A stretch of 64,000 bases of DNA from Mycobacterium sp. PO1. GTDB taxonomy: Bacteria; Actinomycetota; Actinomycetes; Mycobacteriales; Mycobacteriaceae. Positions within the stretch are counted from its first letter, which is position 1, and each line of letters begins with the position of its first letter. A program made the position numbers and the translations under genes. Positions 1 to 7,995 of this stretch are shown here, piece after piece. The notes under the pieces are model-generated. The model saw nothing but the letters and a program-made list of their open reading frames with translations. It searched no databases and was not told the origin of the DNA. The stretch lies in assembly GCF_017312405.1 (NCBI RefSeq), contig NZ_BLTG01000007.1:81672-145671 (forward strand). The letters are read 5' to 3'.

Positions 1-892
1 ACACCCCGCCCACCCCGAGGACCTCACCGGCTTCATCGATCAACGGGAACTTCGTCGATCGATAGGTGTGCACCGTCCCATCTGGATGGACGACCTCTTC
101 GCTGAAGACCTGCGATTCCCGGGCGCCCATGATGCGGGCGTCGTTGCGGCGATAGTCATCAGCGGTCTGCTGGTCGAAAAGGTCGTGGTCGGTCAGGCCC
201 AGCAACGACGAATGCGCGGGTGCGATCTGCTCCAGCGCCCGGTTGCTCATCACGAAGCGCCCCTCGATGTCTTTGGCGTAGATCAGTACGTCGGTGTGCT
301 CGAGGACCCCGTTGAGCATCCGCTGTTGCTCCCGCAGCGCGGCGTCGGCCACCAGTCGGGCGCGGGCCTCGGCGGCGAACCGGCGGGCCTGCCGCCGCAG
401 CTCGAGCTGGCTGACGACCTGACGCGCCAGCGCCGCCAGATGACGGCGCTGCCGCTCGGTCAGCGACAGCGGCTCGGGTCCGAATACGCACAGCGTGCCC
501 AGCACGGTGCCGTCGGCGAGCACGAGGGGAGCCCCGGCGTAGAACCGGACATGGGGCGCGCCCACGACCATCGGGTGATCGGCGAACCGGGGATCGACGC
601 GCGCGTCGTACACCTCGACCACCGAGGCGTCGCTGGGCTTGATGCGTTCGCAGAACGACAGCTCGCGAGACGTCTCGGTCAGGTCGAAGCCGTGGCGCGA
701 CTTGAACCATTGCCGGTCGGTGTCGACGAGGCTCACCGCCGACGCGGGCGCTCCGCACAGATCCGCGGCCAGCGCCGTCAGATCGTCGAATGCCGGTTCC
801 GGCGGCGTGTCGAGGATCGTGAAGGACTCGAGCGTCAGCAAGCGCTCCGTCTCGTCGGCGACGGAGCGGTCATCAGCGGCCTGGGTGCTCAA
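1..892 (-). CDS. GAF-PAS sensor protein (3' end beyond left edge)
   Basis: The gene runs off the left edge; 297 residues are visible from a TTG at 892 preceded by GAAGAGG. Residues about 20-165 form a GAF domain of the short redox/ligand-sensing type (LDTPPEPAFDDL near the start, then SLVDTDRQWFKSRHG and LGTLCVFGPEPLSLTERQ). A helical linker rich in Gln, Arg and Ala follows, then a PAS domain from about residue 185 (VLEHTDVLIYAKDIEGRFV, LLGLTDHDLFDQQTADDY, VHPDGTVHTYRSTKFPL). GAF plus PAS is the input half of a signalling protein; the output domain (GGDEF, SpoIIE phosphatase or histidine kinase) is outside the window. It is divergent from the TetR gene at 1158. The start codon is my choice among rare starts; the domain reading is firm. 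Confidence 0.8.
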   Translation of the reverse strand, partial: MSTQAADDRSVADETERLLTLESFTILDTPPEPAFDDLTALAADLCGAPASAVSLVDTDRQWFKSRHGFDLTETSRELSFCERIKPSDASVVEVYDARVDPRFADHPMVVGAPHVRFYAGAPLVLADGTVLGTLCVFGPEPLSLTERQRRHLAALARQVVSQLELRRQARRFAAEARARLVADAALREQQRMLNGVLEHTDVLIYAKDIEGRFVMSNRALEQIAPAHSSLLGLTDHDLFDQQTADDYRRNDARIMGARESQVFSEEVVHPDGTVHTYRSTKFPLIDEAGEVLGVGGV

Positions 893-1157
893 GCCGAGTG
901 CCTCTTCGGGCGAGCAACGTTGAATTCCGACAACCCCCGGCAGAAAATAGACTTACGCGCTGGTCAATGCTACACAGACCGGGTCCTCCATGACCCCGGC
1001 GCGCAGCAGTGGAGTGGTACCGCGGATCCGAGCGTGTTCTTCGCCGCAACCGACCCCGTGACGTCTCGCTATCGACCTCGAGGTCGTAGTGGCTGACGTC
1101 GGAAACACCGTTCACTGCCCAGGCTCGGACTGTGGCGGCGACCCGGGACGACTACAG

Positions 1158-1826
1158 TTGACAGCTGTCGAGACCAGACGGAAACCCAACGCCGAGCAGC
1201 GGCGGCGTCAACTGTGTGACGCCGCCATCGCCTTGCTGGCCGAAGAAGGTGGGCGCGGGCTGTCCCACCAGAAGGTGGACCGCCGCGCACAGGTACCCGA
1301 CGGCACCACCTCGTTCTACTACCGCACCCGCTCAGCGTTGCTGCGCGGTGTCGCCGACCAGATCGTGTACTACGACATCGAATTCTTCACCGGCGCCTTC
1401 GCCGACGAGGCCGGCGCCGAAACCCTGTTGAGCATCCTCGCGGAGCAGATGTTGCTGCTGCGCGAGGAGCCGCATCTGGCGCGCACCCGTGCCCGGCTGG
1501 AGTTGACCATGCTGGCCCGACGCGACAGCGAGCTGGCGTCCGGCTTCCAGGATGTGTTCCAGAGCTACCGGGCGCTGGCCGAGCGGCTCGTCATCGGTCT
1601 GCAGTCCGGCGGGTCCCCGCCCGACCCGGAGCTGGTCGGCGAGCAGGCCGCCGTGCTGCTGACCTACCTGAGTGGGCTGGTGTTCGGCTTCGCCAACGGG
1701 GCGAGCGAACCGGCCACCCGCATCCACATCGAGTGTCAGCTCAGGTCGGTGATCACCGGGGTGGCCGTCGAGTGGGGAAACGCTCACGCGCCGATCAGCG
1801 ACTCCACCGGTGTACGGGCGAAGTAG
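1158..1826 (+). CDS. TetR-family transcriptional regulator
   Basis: This is a helix-turn-helix repressor of the TetR family. The N-terminal DNA-binding domain reads RRRQLCDAAIALLAEEG, then LSHQKVDRRAQVPDGTTSFYY, with the usual FYY at the end of the recognition helix. The all-helical ligand-binding half follows. I chose the in-frame TTG at 1158, just before TAVETRRKPNAEQ; an upstream ATG at 1089 would add 23 residues unlike the family. The 3' end overlaps the convergent permease gene by 43 bp. The ligand is unknown. Its neighbours are the divergent GAF-PAS sensor and the convergent purine permease, and neither is an obvious target. Confidence 0.85.
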   Translation: MTAVETRRKPNAEQRRRQLCDAAIALLAEEGGRGLSHQKVDRRAQVPDGTTSFYYRTRSALLRGVADQIVYYDIEFFTGAFADEAGAETLLSILAEQMLLLREEPHLARTRARLELTMLARRDSELASGFQDVFQSYRALAERLVIGLQSGGSPPDPELVGEQAAVLLTYLSGLVFGFANGASEPATRIHIECQLRSVITGVAVEWGNAHAPISDSTGVRAK

Positions 1827-3196
1827 ACGGCGAACCCGGCCGCGACGACCCACAGCAGCGGGCTGACGTCACGCGCGCGGCCCGTCGCCGTGCGCATCAC
1901 GACCCAGGAGATGAACCCGACGCCGATGCCGTTGGCGATCGAGAAGCTGAACGGCATGACGGTGACGGTCAGCACCACCGGCAGCGCCACGGTGAACTCC
2001 GAGAGATCGATGTGGCGCAACTGCGCGGCCATCAGCACCCCGACGATCACCAGCGCCGCCGCCGCCACCTCGGTCGGGACGATCGACGCCAGCGGTGAGA
2101 CGAACATCGCCGCCAGGAACAGCACGCCGGTCACCAGGTTGGCCAACCCGGTGCGGGCGCCCTCCTCTACGCCGGCACCGGACTCGATGAACACGGTGTT
2201 CGACGACGACGAGGTGGCGCCACCGACCACCGCCCCGGCACCCTCGACGAGCAGCGCGGAGCGCAGCCGCGGGAACGTGCCCCGCTCGTCGGCCAGCCCG
2301 GCCTCCCGGGACAGGCCGGTCAGGGTGCCCATCGCGTCGAAGAAGTTGGTGAACACCAGCGTGAACACCAGCATCACCGCCGACAGCACCCCGATGCGCG
2401 CGAAACTGTCCATGCTGAACGCCCCGACCAGTGACAGGTCGGGCAGCGCGAACGGCGACCCGGACAGCGTGGGCACCGACAGGCTCCACCCACCGGGCTT
2501 CTCGGTGGCCGGCCCCAGATGCCAGATCGCCTCGATGACGGCCGCCAGCACCGTGCCGCTTACCAGCCCGATGAGGATGCCGCCGCGCACTCTCCGCGCG
2601 ACCAGGACAGCGGTGAACAGCAGCGTTACGACGAAGACCACCGTCGGGATCGTGCTGATGGAACCGAGCCCTTCGCTGCCGAGGCCGACCGGCGGCGACG
2701 GCAGCCCCGTCGAGCTGATGAAGCCGGCGTCGACGAGACCGATGAACAGGATGAACAGCCCGATGCCCGCGGTGATCGCCAGTTTGAGCTGCATCGGCAC
2801 CGCGTCGAAGACCAAGCGCCGCAGACCCGTCACTGCCAGCAGCACGATGATCAGGCCGTTGATGACCACCAAGCCCATCGCTTCGGCCCACGTGACCGAG
2901 CCGACGACGGTGGTGGCCAGGAACGAGTTGATGCCCAGGCCGGCGGCGAACGCGAACGGCAACCGCGCGATGAGCCCGAACAGGATGGTCATCACACCCG
3001 CAGCCAGCGACGTCGTCGCCGACACCTGCGCGAAATCGAGTCGACTGCCGGTGACGTCGGCCGAGCCCGACAAGATGATCGGGTTCAGCACGATGATGTA
3101 GGCCATCGCGATGAACGTGACGACACCGCCGCGGACCTCGGTTCCGAGCGTGGATCCGCGCGCTGTGATCTCGAAGAAGCGATCCAGCGGTTTCAC
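1784..3196 (-). CDS. NCS2-family purine (guanine/hypoxanthine) permease
   Basis: This is a 470-residue polytopic membrane protein of the AzgA/PbuG/GhxP branch of NCS2 transporters, which import guanine, hypoxanthine or adenine with protons. It begins MKPLDRFFEITARGSTLGTE and continues FIAMAYIIVLNPIIL, the typical first helix of this branch. Later come GLGINSF, NFFDAMGTLTGL and SSSNTVFIESGAGVEEGARTG, the last being the conserved substrate-site loop. At least twelve hydrophobic segments can be seen. Translation starts at a GTG with a weak ribosome site, 9 bp after the stop of the small secreted protein gene, so it is probably the last gene of that minus-strand operon. The exact purine specificity cannot be read from the sequence. 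Confidence 0.9.
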   Translation of the reverse strand: MKPLDRFFEITARGSTLGTEVRGGVVTFIAMAYIIVLNPIILSGSADVTGSRLDFAQVSATTSLAAGVMTILFGLIARLPFAFAAGLGINSFLATTVVGSVTWAEAMGLVVINGLIIVLLAVTGLRRLVFDAVPMQLKLAITAGIGLFILFIGLVDAGFISSTGLPSPPVGLGSEGLGSISTIPTVVFVVTLLFTAVLVARRVRGGILIGLVSGTVLAAVIEAIWHLGPATEKPGGWSLSVPTLSGSPFALPDLSLVGAFSMDSFARIGVLSAVMLVFTLVFTNFFDAMGTLTGLSREAGLADERGTFPRLRSALLVEGAGAVVGGATSSSSNTVFIESGAGVEEGARTGLANLVTGVLFLAAMFVSPLASIVPTEVAAAALVIVGVLMAAQLRHIDLSEFTVALPVVLTVTVMPFSFSIANGIGVGFISWVVMRTATGRARDVSPLLWVVAAGFAVYFARTPVESLIGA

Positions 3197-3205
3197 AGAG
3201 GCGGC

Positions 3206-3421
3206 CTAACCCCGCGGTGCGGGCGGTGGCGGGGGCACCGGCATGCACAGACCGGTGCTGGTGTCGAGGTATTTGCCCGGCACGCAGAACGGCGCGCAGC
3301 CGTAGATCACCCCGGTCTCACCGGGCGGGCACCCCGCGATCGACGTCGCCGGGGCGGCGTGAATCGCCAGCGGCACGGCGGCGGCCGCGACGGTGAGCGC
3401 AGTGGCTATCAGATAGCGCAT
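3206..3421 (-). CDS. Small secreted protein, Cys/Pro-rich
   Basis: This 71-residue protein starts at an ATG with a strong site (AGGAGAGGACAACTC before it). Residues 1-22 ([20 protein letters not shown], then HA) are a signal peptide. The mature part has four cysteines (AGCPPGETGVIYGCAPFCVPG and GLCMPV), suggesting two disulfides, and ends in a proline run (PVPPPPPAPRG). Similar tiny exported Cys-Pro proteins are common in mycobacteria and have no known function. It lies 20 bp after the second acyl-CoA dehydrogenase gene and 9 bp before the permease gene, so it is probably co-transcribed with both. An in-frame upstream ATG would add eight residues and break the signal peptide pattern. Confidence 0.75.
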   Translation of the reverse strand: MRYLIATALTVAAAAVPLAIHAAPATSIAGCPPGETGVIYGCAPFCVPGKYLDTSTGLCMPVPPPPPAPRG

Positions 3422-3441
3422 GAGTTGTCCTCTCCTGCAGG

Positions 3442-4614
3442 TCATGTCGGAACGCCGGTGGCGACGCGGGGCGGGTTCTTCTCGGGCGGGCCGTCGAGCA
3501 CGGAAGCCGCGATCCGGTCGCGGTGCTGCTCGGCACCGCCCAGCAGCACGGCGTCGGTGTAGGCACGCTTGTAGTAGAGGTGAGCCTGGTGCTCCCAGGT
3601 GAAGCCGATGCCGCCGTGCACCTGGATGGTGTCGGTGGCGATCCGGGTGAGTGCGTCCGAACAGGTGGCCGCGGCGATAACGACCGCGAGACCGGGATCG
3701 TCGCTGCCGTCGGTCAACGCCCAGATCGCATGGTAGGCGGTCGACTTGGCGTGTTCGAGAGCGATGAGGTCGTCCGCCAGGCGATGCTTGACCGTCTGGA
3801 ACGAGCCGATCGGCCTGCCGAACTGCAAGCGGCTCTTCGCGTACTGGACAGTGAGGTCCAGCAGATGCGCGGCCGCGCCGACCTGCTCGACCGCCAGTAA
3901 CGCCGAACCGACATGCAGGGCGTGGCCGATGACCCGCCCGGCCTCTTCGGGGCCGGCGACCAGTCGGGCGGGCGCGTCACGCAGCTCGACGTCGGCCTGC
4001 GGACGGGTGAGGTCCAGCGTGCTCCGCACGGTGCGCCGCACTCCGGCGGTGTCGGCATCCACCGCGAACAGACCGAGACCGTCGGGGCCGTTGGCCGCGA
4101 CGAGCAGGATGTCCGCAGCACCGGCGTCGACGACACGCTCGACGGTGCCGGTCAGAGCCCACTCCTGGGGTGTGCGTGCGGCTTCGACCTGCACGGCCGC
4201 CGGATCGAACGCACCGGCGGTGTCGGTGACGGCGAACGCCGCGGTGCGCGAGCCGTCCGTCAGCGGCTCCAGCAGCGCGGTGTTCTCCGGGCTCTCCGAC
4301 GCTGCGACCAGCGCCGGGATGGCGAGGTAGACCGTCCCGAACAGCGGGCCACAGGCGAGCGCCGCCCCCAACTGCTCGACAGCGACGGCCTGGTCGATCA
4401 ACGAGCCGCCGACGCCGCCCCGCGATTCCGGCACCGACAGTCCCAGCACGCCCAGCTCAGAACCCAGCCGCGCCCACACCTTCGCGTCGAACGGCGGATC
4501 GGATTCCATCTGAGCGCGGACGGCGCTCTCGTCGATGTGTTCGGCGCAGAACGCGGCGACGGCGTCGCGCAGCTGCCCCTGCTCCTCGCTGAACGCGTAC
4601 TCGGCGCTGCTCAT
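3442..4614 (-). CDS. Acyl-CoA dehydrogenase (FadE family)
   Basis: This flavoprotein oxidises acyl-CoA to the 2-enoyl-CoA in beta-oxidation or steroid side-chain breakdown. From the ATG at 4614 it is 390 residues, a normal length (MSSAEYAFSEEQGQLRDAVA start). C-terminal marks are QFGRPIGSFQTVKHRLAD and IQVHGGIGFTWEHQAHLYYKR. The arginine of the usual E-x-x-R base region is not clear, as in many small-subunit FadE proteins that pair with a partner. The preceding gene is another FadE, so an alpha2beta2 heterotetramer is likely, as for known mycobacterial FadE pairs. The reading frame stays open upstream through five 33-bp repeats to a GTG at 4800 that overlaps the previous stop; if that is used, about 62 repeat residues precede the enzyme. 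Confidence 0.88.
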   Translation of the reverse strand: MSSAEYAFSEEQGQLRDAVAAFCAEHIDESAVRAQMESDPPFDAKVWARLGSELGVLGLSVPESRGGVGGSLIDQAVAVEQLGAALACGPLFGTVYLAIPALVAASESPENTALLEPLTDGSRTAAFAVTDTAGAFDPAAVQVEAARTPQEWALTGTVERVVDAGAADILLVAANGPDGLGLFAVDADTAGVRRTVRSTLDLTRPQADVELRDAPARLVAGPEEAGRVIGHALHVGSALLAVEQVGAAAHLLDLTVQYAKSRLQFGRPIGSFQTVKHRLADDLIALEHAKSTAYHAIWALTDGSDDPGLAVVIAAATCSDALTRIATDTIQVHGGIGFTWEHQAHLYYKRAYTDAVLLGGAEQHRDRIAASVLDGPPEKNPPRVATGVPT

Positions 4615-4620
4615 GCCCGC

Positions 4621-4796
4621 AAGCTCCTCAGCTGTGCTTTTGGGCTGATCCGCAAGCTCCTCAGCTGTGCCTTTGGGCTGATCCGCAAGCTCCTCAGCTG
4701 TCTTGTCGGGCTGATCCGCAAGCTCCTCAGCTGTCTTGTCGGGCTGATCCGCAAGCTCCTCAGCTGTCTTGTCGGGCTGATCCGCAAGCTCCTCAG
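4621..4796 (-). repeat. 33-bp tandem repeat (VNTR) at the fadE/fadE junction
   Basis: Five full copies start at 4621, 4654, 4687, 4720 and 4753, with a partial sixth at 4786. The three copies nearest the upstream gene are identical and encode AEELADQPDKT; the other two encode PKST and PKGT variants. Each copy carries GAGGAGCTTGC, a Shine-Dalgarno-like motif read on the minus strand. The unit is a multiple of three, so the frame into the downstream fadE never breaks. The upstream stop codon lies inside the partial copy. Confidence 0.95.
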
Positions 4797-5986
4797 CCAC
4801 GCGGCACCTCCTTCCACGGCATACCCGCGTCCGCCCGCAGGTCACCGGGCAGCCCCAGCACCCGCTCGGCGAGGATGTTGCGCATCACCTCGGACGTGCC
4901 TCCTTCGATGGTGTTGGCGCGGCTGCGCAGGAAGCGCTGCTGAATCGGGCCGCGCCAGTCCTCGGCGTCGGCGTCGCCGCTCGTCCCATAGCCGTCATAG
5001 AGGATGCCCTCGGGCCCGAGCAGATCCATGCAGAACTCGTAGATGTGCTGGTTCAACTCGGCGCCGACCAGCTTGCCGACCGACCCCTCGGGGCCGGGGC
5101 CGCCGACGCTGGCCGACACCCGGGAACGCTCCGAGGTCAGCCGTTGCGCCTCGGCGCGCAGCCACAGACTGGTCAGCCGGTCCCGCAGCACGGGTGTCTG
5201 CAGGTCCGGCCGGGAGGCCCACAACGCGACCGCGTCGCCGATCGTGCCGGCGCCGCGCCGGTTGCCGCTGCCGCCGAGCGCGCTGCGTTCGTTCATCAAC
5301 GTCGTCATCGCCACCCGCCAGCCGTCCCCGACCCCGCCGAGGCGGAAGGTGTCGGGGATGCGGGCATCGGTGATGTAGACCTCGTTGAACTCGGCGTGGC
5401 CGGTCATCTGCCGCAACGGACGGGTCTGGACACCGGGACCGTGCATGTCGAGCACGAAGTACGTCAGTCCCTTGTGCTTGGGGACGTCCGGGTTGGTGCG
5501 GGCCAACAGCAGACCCCAGCGGGCGCGGTGCGCCAGGCTGGTCCACACCTTCTGGCCGTTGACCACCCACTCGTCGCCGTCCTGGACAGCCGAGGTGGCC
5601 AGGCCGGCCAGATCCGAGCCGGCACCGGGTTCGGAGAACAGCTGGCACCAGATGTCCTCGGTGGTGGCCAGCGGCCGCAGCAACTGATGCCGCACGTCGT
5701 CGGTCTGGGCGTGCTCGCGCACCGTGGGCGCGGCCATGCCGTAACCCATCGGATTCAGCGACAGCGGCACCGGGCCGCCGGCATTCTGCAGGATGCGGTC
5801 CGCCACCACTTGGAGGCCGCGCGATACACCCAGGCCGCCGAATCCGGCGGGAAAGTGCACCCACGACAGGCCGGCGTCGAAACAGGCGCCGAGAAACTCG
5901 GGGATCGAAACGGAACGGGGGTCGTGCTCGGCGACGACCCGCTCGGCGGCGTCGGCGACGAGATCAACGTCGGCTGCGGTGCCCAT
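4793..5986 (-). CDS. Acyl-CoA dehydrogenase (FadE family)
   Basis: This 397-residue FAD enzyme of the long ACAD type begins MGTAADVDLVADAAERVVAE. Flavin and substrate motifs are plain: WCQLFSEPGAGSDLAGLAT (FAD-binding loop), VNGQKVWTSLAH, and near the end GPEGILYDGYG then RANTIEGGTSEVMRNILAERVLGLP (C-terminal FAD contact). It is the first gene of a minus-strand cluster of two FadE genes, a small exported protein and a permease. Its TGA (4793-4795) overlaps a possible GTG start of the next gene by 8 bp, inside the repeat. The two FadE proteins probably form a heterotetramer. The acyl substrate is not readable. Confidence 0.9.
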   Translation of the reverse strand: MGTAADVDLVADAAERVVAEHDPRSVSIPEFLGACFDAGLSWVHFPAGFGGLGVSRGLQVVADRILQNAGGPVPLSLNPMGYGMAAPTVREHAQTDDVRHQLLRPLATTEDIWCQLFSEPGAGSDLAGLATSAVQDGDEWVVNGQKVWTSLAHRARWGLLLARTNPDVPKHKGLTYFVLDMHGPGVQTRPLRQMTGHAEFNEVYITDARIPDTFRLGGVGDGWRVAMTTLMNERSALGGSGNRRGAGTIGDAVALWASRPDLQTPVLRDRLTSLWLRAEAQRLTSERSRVSASVGGPGPEGSVGKLVGAELNQHIYEFCMDLLGPEGILYDGYGTSGDADAEDWRGPIQQRFLRSRANTIEGGTSEVMRNILAERVLGLPGDLRADAGMPWKEVPRG

Positions 5987-6123
5987 AGGAGCACCTTAGC
6001 CAGGTCGGAATGAAGTCGGCTGGGGTATCAGCCTGCGGTCAGCGCGAGGTGGTCCAGGTCGGCCCTGTGGCGACGCTGAAGCAGGAACCGGAGCCACCGA
6101 ACATCGATTAACACAGCAGTCCT

Positions 6124-6531
6124 TTACGCGGTCTTGGTGAGGAGGGGGAGGAGTTGGCGCCGGGCAACCATCACGTCGGCGAAGTGGTTGAGCGCCTCGG
6201 GGACCGATCCGGAGGTGGTGAACTCGACATCGTGCTCACGTAGCACCTGCTCGACGGCGCGGCTGGCGACCAGTGACCACTCCAGGCCGGCGGCATCACA
6301 CAGGTCGTCGATGCGGAACAGCAGTGAAACCGCTTCCCGGGTAAAGGAAGTGACGCCGCTGAGATCGAGGATGAACGGCTTCTCGGGAATGATGAAGCGT
6401 TCGGTGTGGTCGCCGGCGCATTCGACGTTGGTGTCGCGCAACTGGCCGGTGATCGTCACGACGGTGGCCAATTGGCGGCAGTGCGCCCGGATGCCGGCGC
6501 CGTCGCAGTCGAACGTCGGATTGCCGTACAT
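6124..6531 (-). CDS. STAS-domain protein (anti-sigma antagonist-like)
   Basis: This 135-residue protein is essentially one STAS domain: TVVTITGQLRDTNVE opens the sheet, then FILDLSGVTSFTREAVSLLF, where the Ser/Thr after DLSGV is the usual phospho-site. STAS proteins bind anti-sigma kinases when unphosphorylated and release the sigma factor. The ATG at 6531 follows GAGGGAGGCTGCA. It stands alone between fadE and the polymerase gene; its partner kinase and sigma factor are not in this window, though a SpoIIE-type phosphatase that could act on such proteins is encoded at 41.3 kb. It could also be a stressosome-like regulator. Confidence 0.75.
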   Translation of the reverse strand: MYGNPTFDCDGAGIRAHCRQLATVVTITGQLRDTNVECAGDHTERFIIPEKPFILDLSGVTSFTREAVSLLFRIDDLCDAAGLEWSLVASRAVEQVLREHDVEFTTSGSVPEALNHFADVMVARRQLLPLLTKTA

Positions 6532-6692
6532 TGCAGCCTCCCTCGATCCCGTGCTTGCTCGGCCGCTGTCGGCCCTTACACCAATGAAAGGTAGCCAGGC
6601 AATCTAAGGCCGCTGGGTGTAATGACTAAAACATCGCTAAGAACTGGGATCAGGCCCGGTCAGCAAACTCGCCGGTAACTTGACGCCGACGC

Positions 6693-7940
6693 TCAGTCCC
6701 GCCGCTGCTGTTGGGCACCGGTGTAATTGGCCCACGGGTTGTAGTCGGCCAGCAGCGGCTCTTGCGCGGGGCGCGCGTCCTCGTCGACATGCTGAAGATT
6801 GATCCGGATGCGGTACCAGATCGAGCTCGGCCCCCGCATCCCGTCGACGAGAACGTCTGCGGGCTCGAGCTTTTCGGCCACCTGAGGATATTTGTCCTGC
6901 CACTGGTGCAGCGCGGCCATCGCCTCGTCCTTGGTCTTGGTCCGGGCGATCTCGATCAGCGGCATGCTGGAAACGCGGGAACCCTTGGCTCCCTCGGTGG
7001 AGCGGCGCGCCCCCTTGGGCGCCTTCTCCGCCGGACCCAGCCGCTCGGCGAGTTCGAGCAGCGAATCGAGAGATCCGGCCGTGTCCGCCATGCCCTCCCA
7101 CGGGTCACCGAGTTCGGCGACGCGCTCCGGCACGGTGGAGACCGTGAACGTCTCGGGCCGGCAGTCGGCGACCTCGTCCCAGAACAGCGGTGTGGACACC
7201 CGCGCGTCCGGGGTCGCCCGCACCGAGTAGGCCGAGGCCACCGTGCGGTCCTTGGCGTTCTGGTTGAAGTCGACGAAGACGCCGTGCCGCTCTTCCTTCC
7301 ACCAGCGCGCCGTCGCCGATTCGGGCGCGCGGCGCTCGACCTCGCGGGCGACCGCTTCGGCGGCGGTTCGAACGATCTTGAACGGCCACCGGGGCTGGAT
7401 GGCGGCATAGATGTGGAAGCCGCGTGAGCCGGAGGTCTTGGGCCAGGCCACCAGGCCGTGATCTTCGAGCACGTCGCGTGCGACGAACGCGACGTCGAGG
7501 ATCTGCCGCCAGCCGACCCCGGGCATCGGGTCCAGGTCGACGCGCAACTCGTCGGGGTGGTCGAGGTCGTCGGCCCGCACCGGGTGCGGGTTGAGGTCCA
7601 CGCAGCCCAGGTTCACCGCCCAGATCAACCCGGCGGCGTCGTGCAGCACCGCCTCCTTGGCCGACGTGCCCGACGCGTACTTGAGTTCGGCAACGGAGAC
7701 GAAGTCGGGCCGGTTCGCCGGCGCGCGTTTCTGGAAGATGGCCTCCTGTCCGATGCCCTTGACGAATCGCTTGAGGATCATGGGTCGGTCCCGCACACCG
7801 CGCAGCGCCCCGTCGGCCACCGCCGCGTAGTACTGCATCAGGTCCAGCTTGGTCAGCCCGATCTCGTCGAAGACCACCTTGTCGGGGTGGGTGATGGGCA
7901 CCTGCGCTCCACCGATCTCGAACGTCTCGCGAGCAGGCAT
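6693..7940 (-). CDS. LigD-type DNA/RNA polymerase (PolD2-like)
   Basis: This 415-residue stand-alone polymerase belongs to the archaeo-eukaryotic primase superfamily, related to the POL domain of LigD. Order and family match Rv0269c and the M. smegmatis PolD2, which add ribo- or deoxynucleotides and fill gaps. Visible motifs are LRVDLDPMPG (metal-binding D-x-D, residues near 140), SGSRGFHIYAAI (catalytic SGxGxH-like loop) and VFVDFNQNAKDRTVASAYS (third metal ligand). The C-terminal extension is Lys/Arg-rich. I chose the ATG at 7940 (MPARETFEIGG), which makes the protein start where the family fold starts. It is divergent from fadD2 across 55 bp. Confidence 0.88.
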   Translation of the reverse strand: MPARETFEIGGAQVPITHPDKVVFDEIGLTKLDLMQYYAAVADGALRGVRDRPMILKRFVKGIGQEAIFQKRAPANRPDFVSVAELKYASGTSAKEAVLHDAAGLIWAVNLGCVDLNPHPVRADDLDHPDELRVDLDPMPGVGWRQILDVAFVARDVLEDHGLVAWPKTSGSRGFHIYAAIQPRWPFKIVRTAAEAVAREVERRAPESATARWWKEERHGVFVDFNQNAKDRTVASAYSVRATPDARVSTPLFWDEVADCRPETFTVSTVPERVAELGDPWEGMADTAGSLDSLLELAERLGPAEKAPKGARRSTEGAKGSRVSSMPLIEIARTKTKDEAMAALHQWQDKYPQVAEKLEPADVLVDGMRGPSSIWYRIRINLQHVDEDARPAQEPLLADYNPWANYTGAQQQRRD

Positions 7941-7995
7941 TCCTTCATCGTATGTTCCAGACCGCGGTGCGACCGTCGTCACATAGGGTGGGCGC

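Noticed and set aside
68..1096. 342-residue plus-strand open frame at the left end
   Set aside because: Antisense to the GAF-PAS gene, whose minus-strand frame has clear domain motifs.
4621..4796. Regular 33-bp repeats, possible CRISPR array
   Set aside because: There are no spacers between copies; units are directly adjacent and continue an open reading frame.
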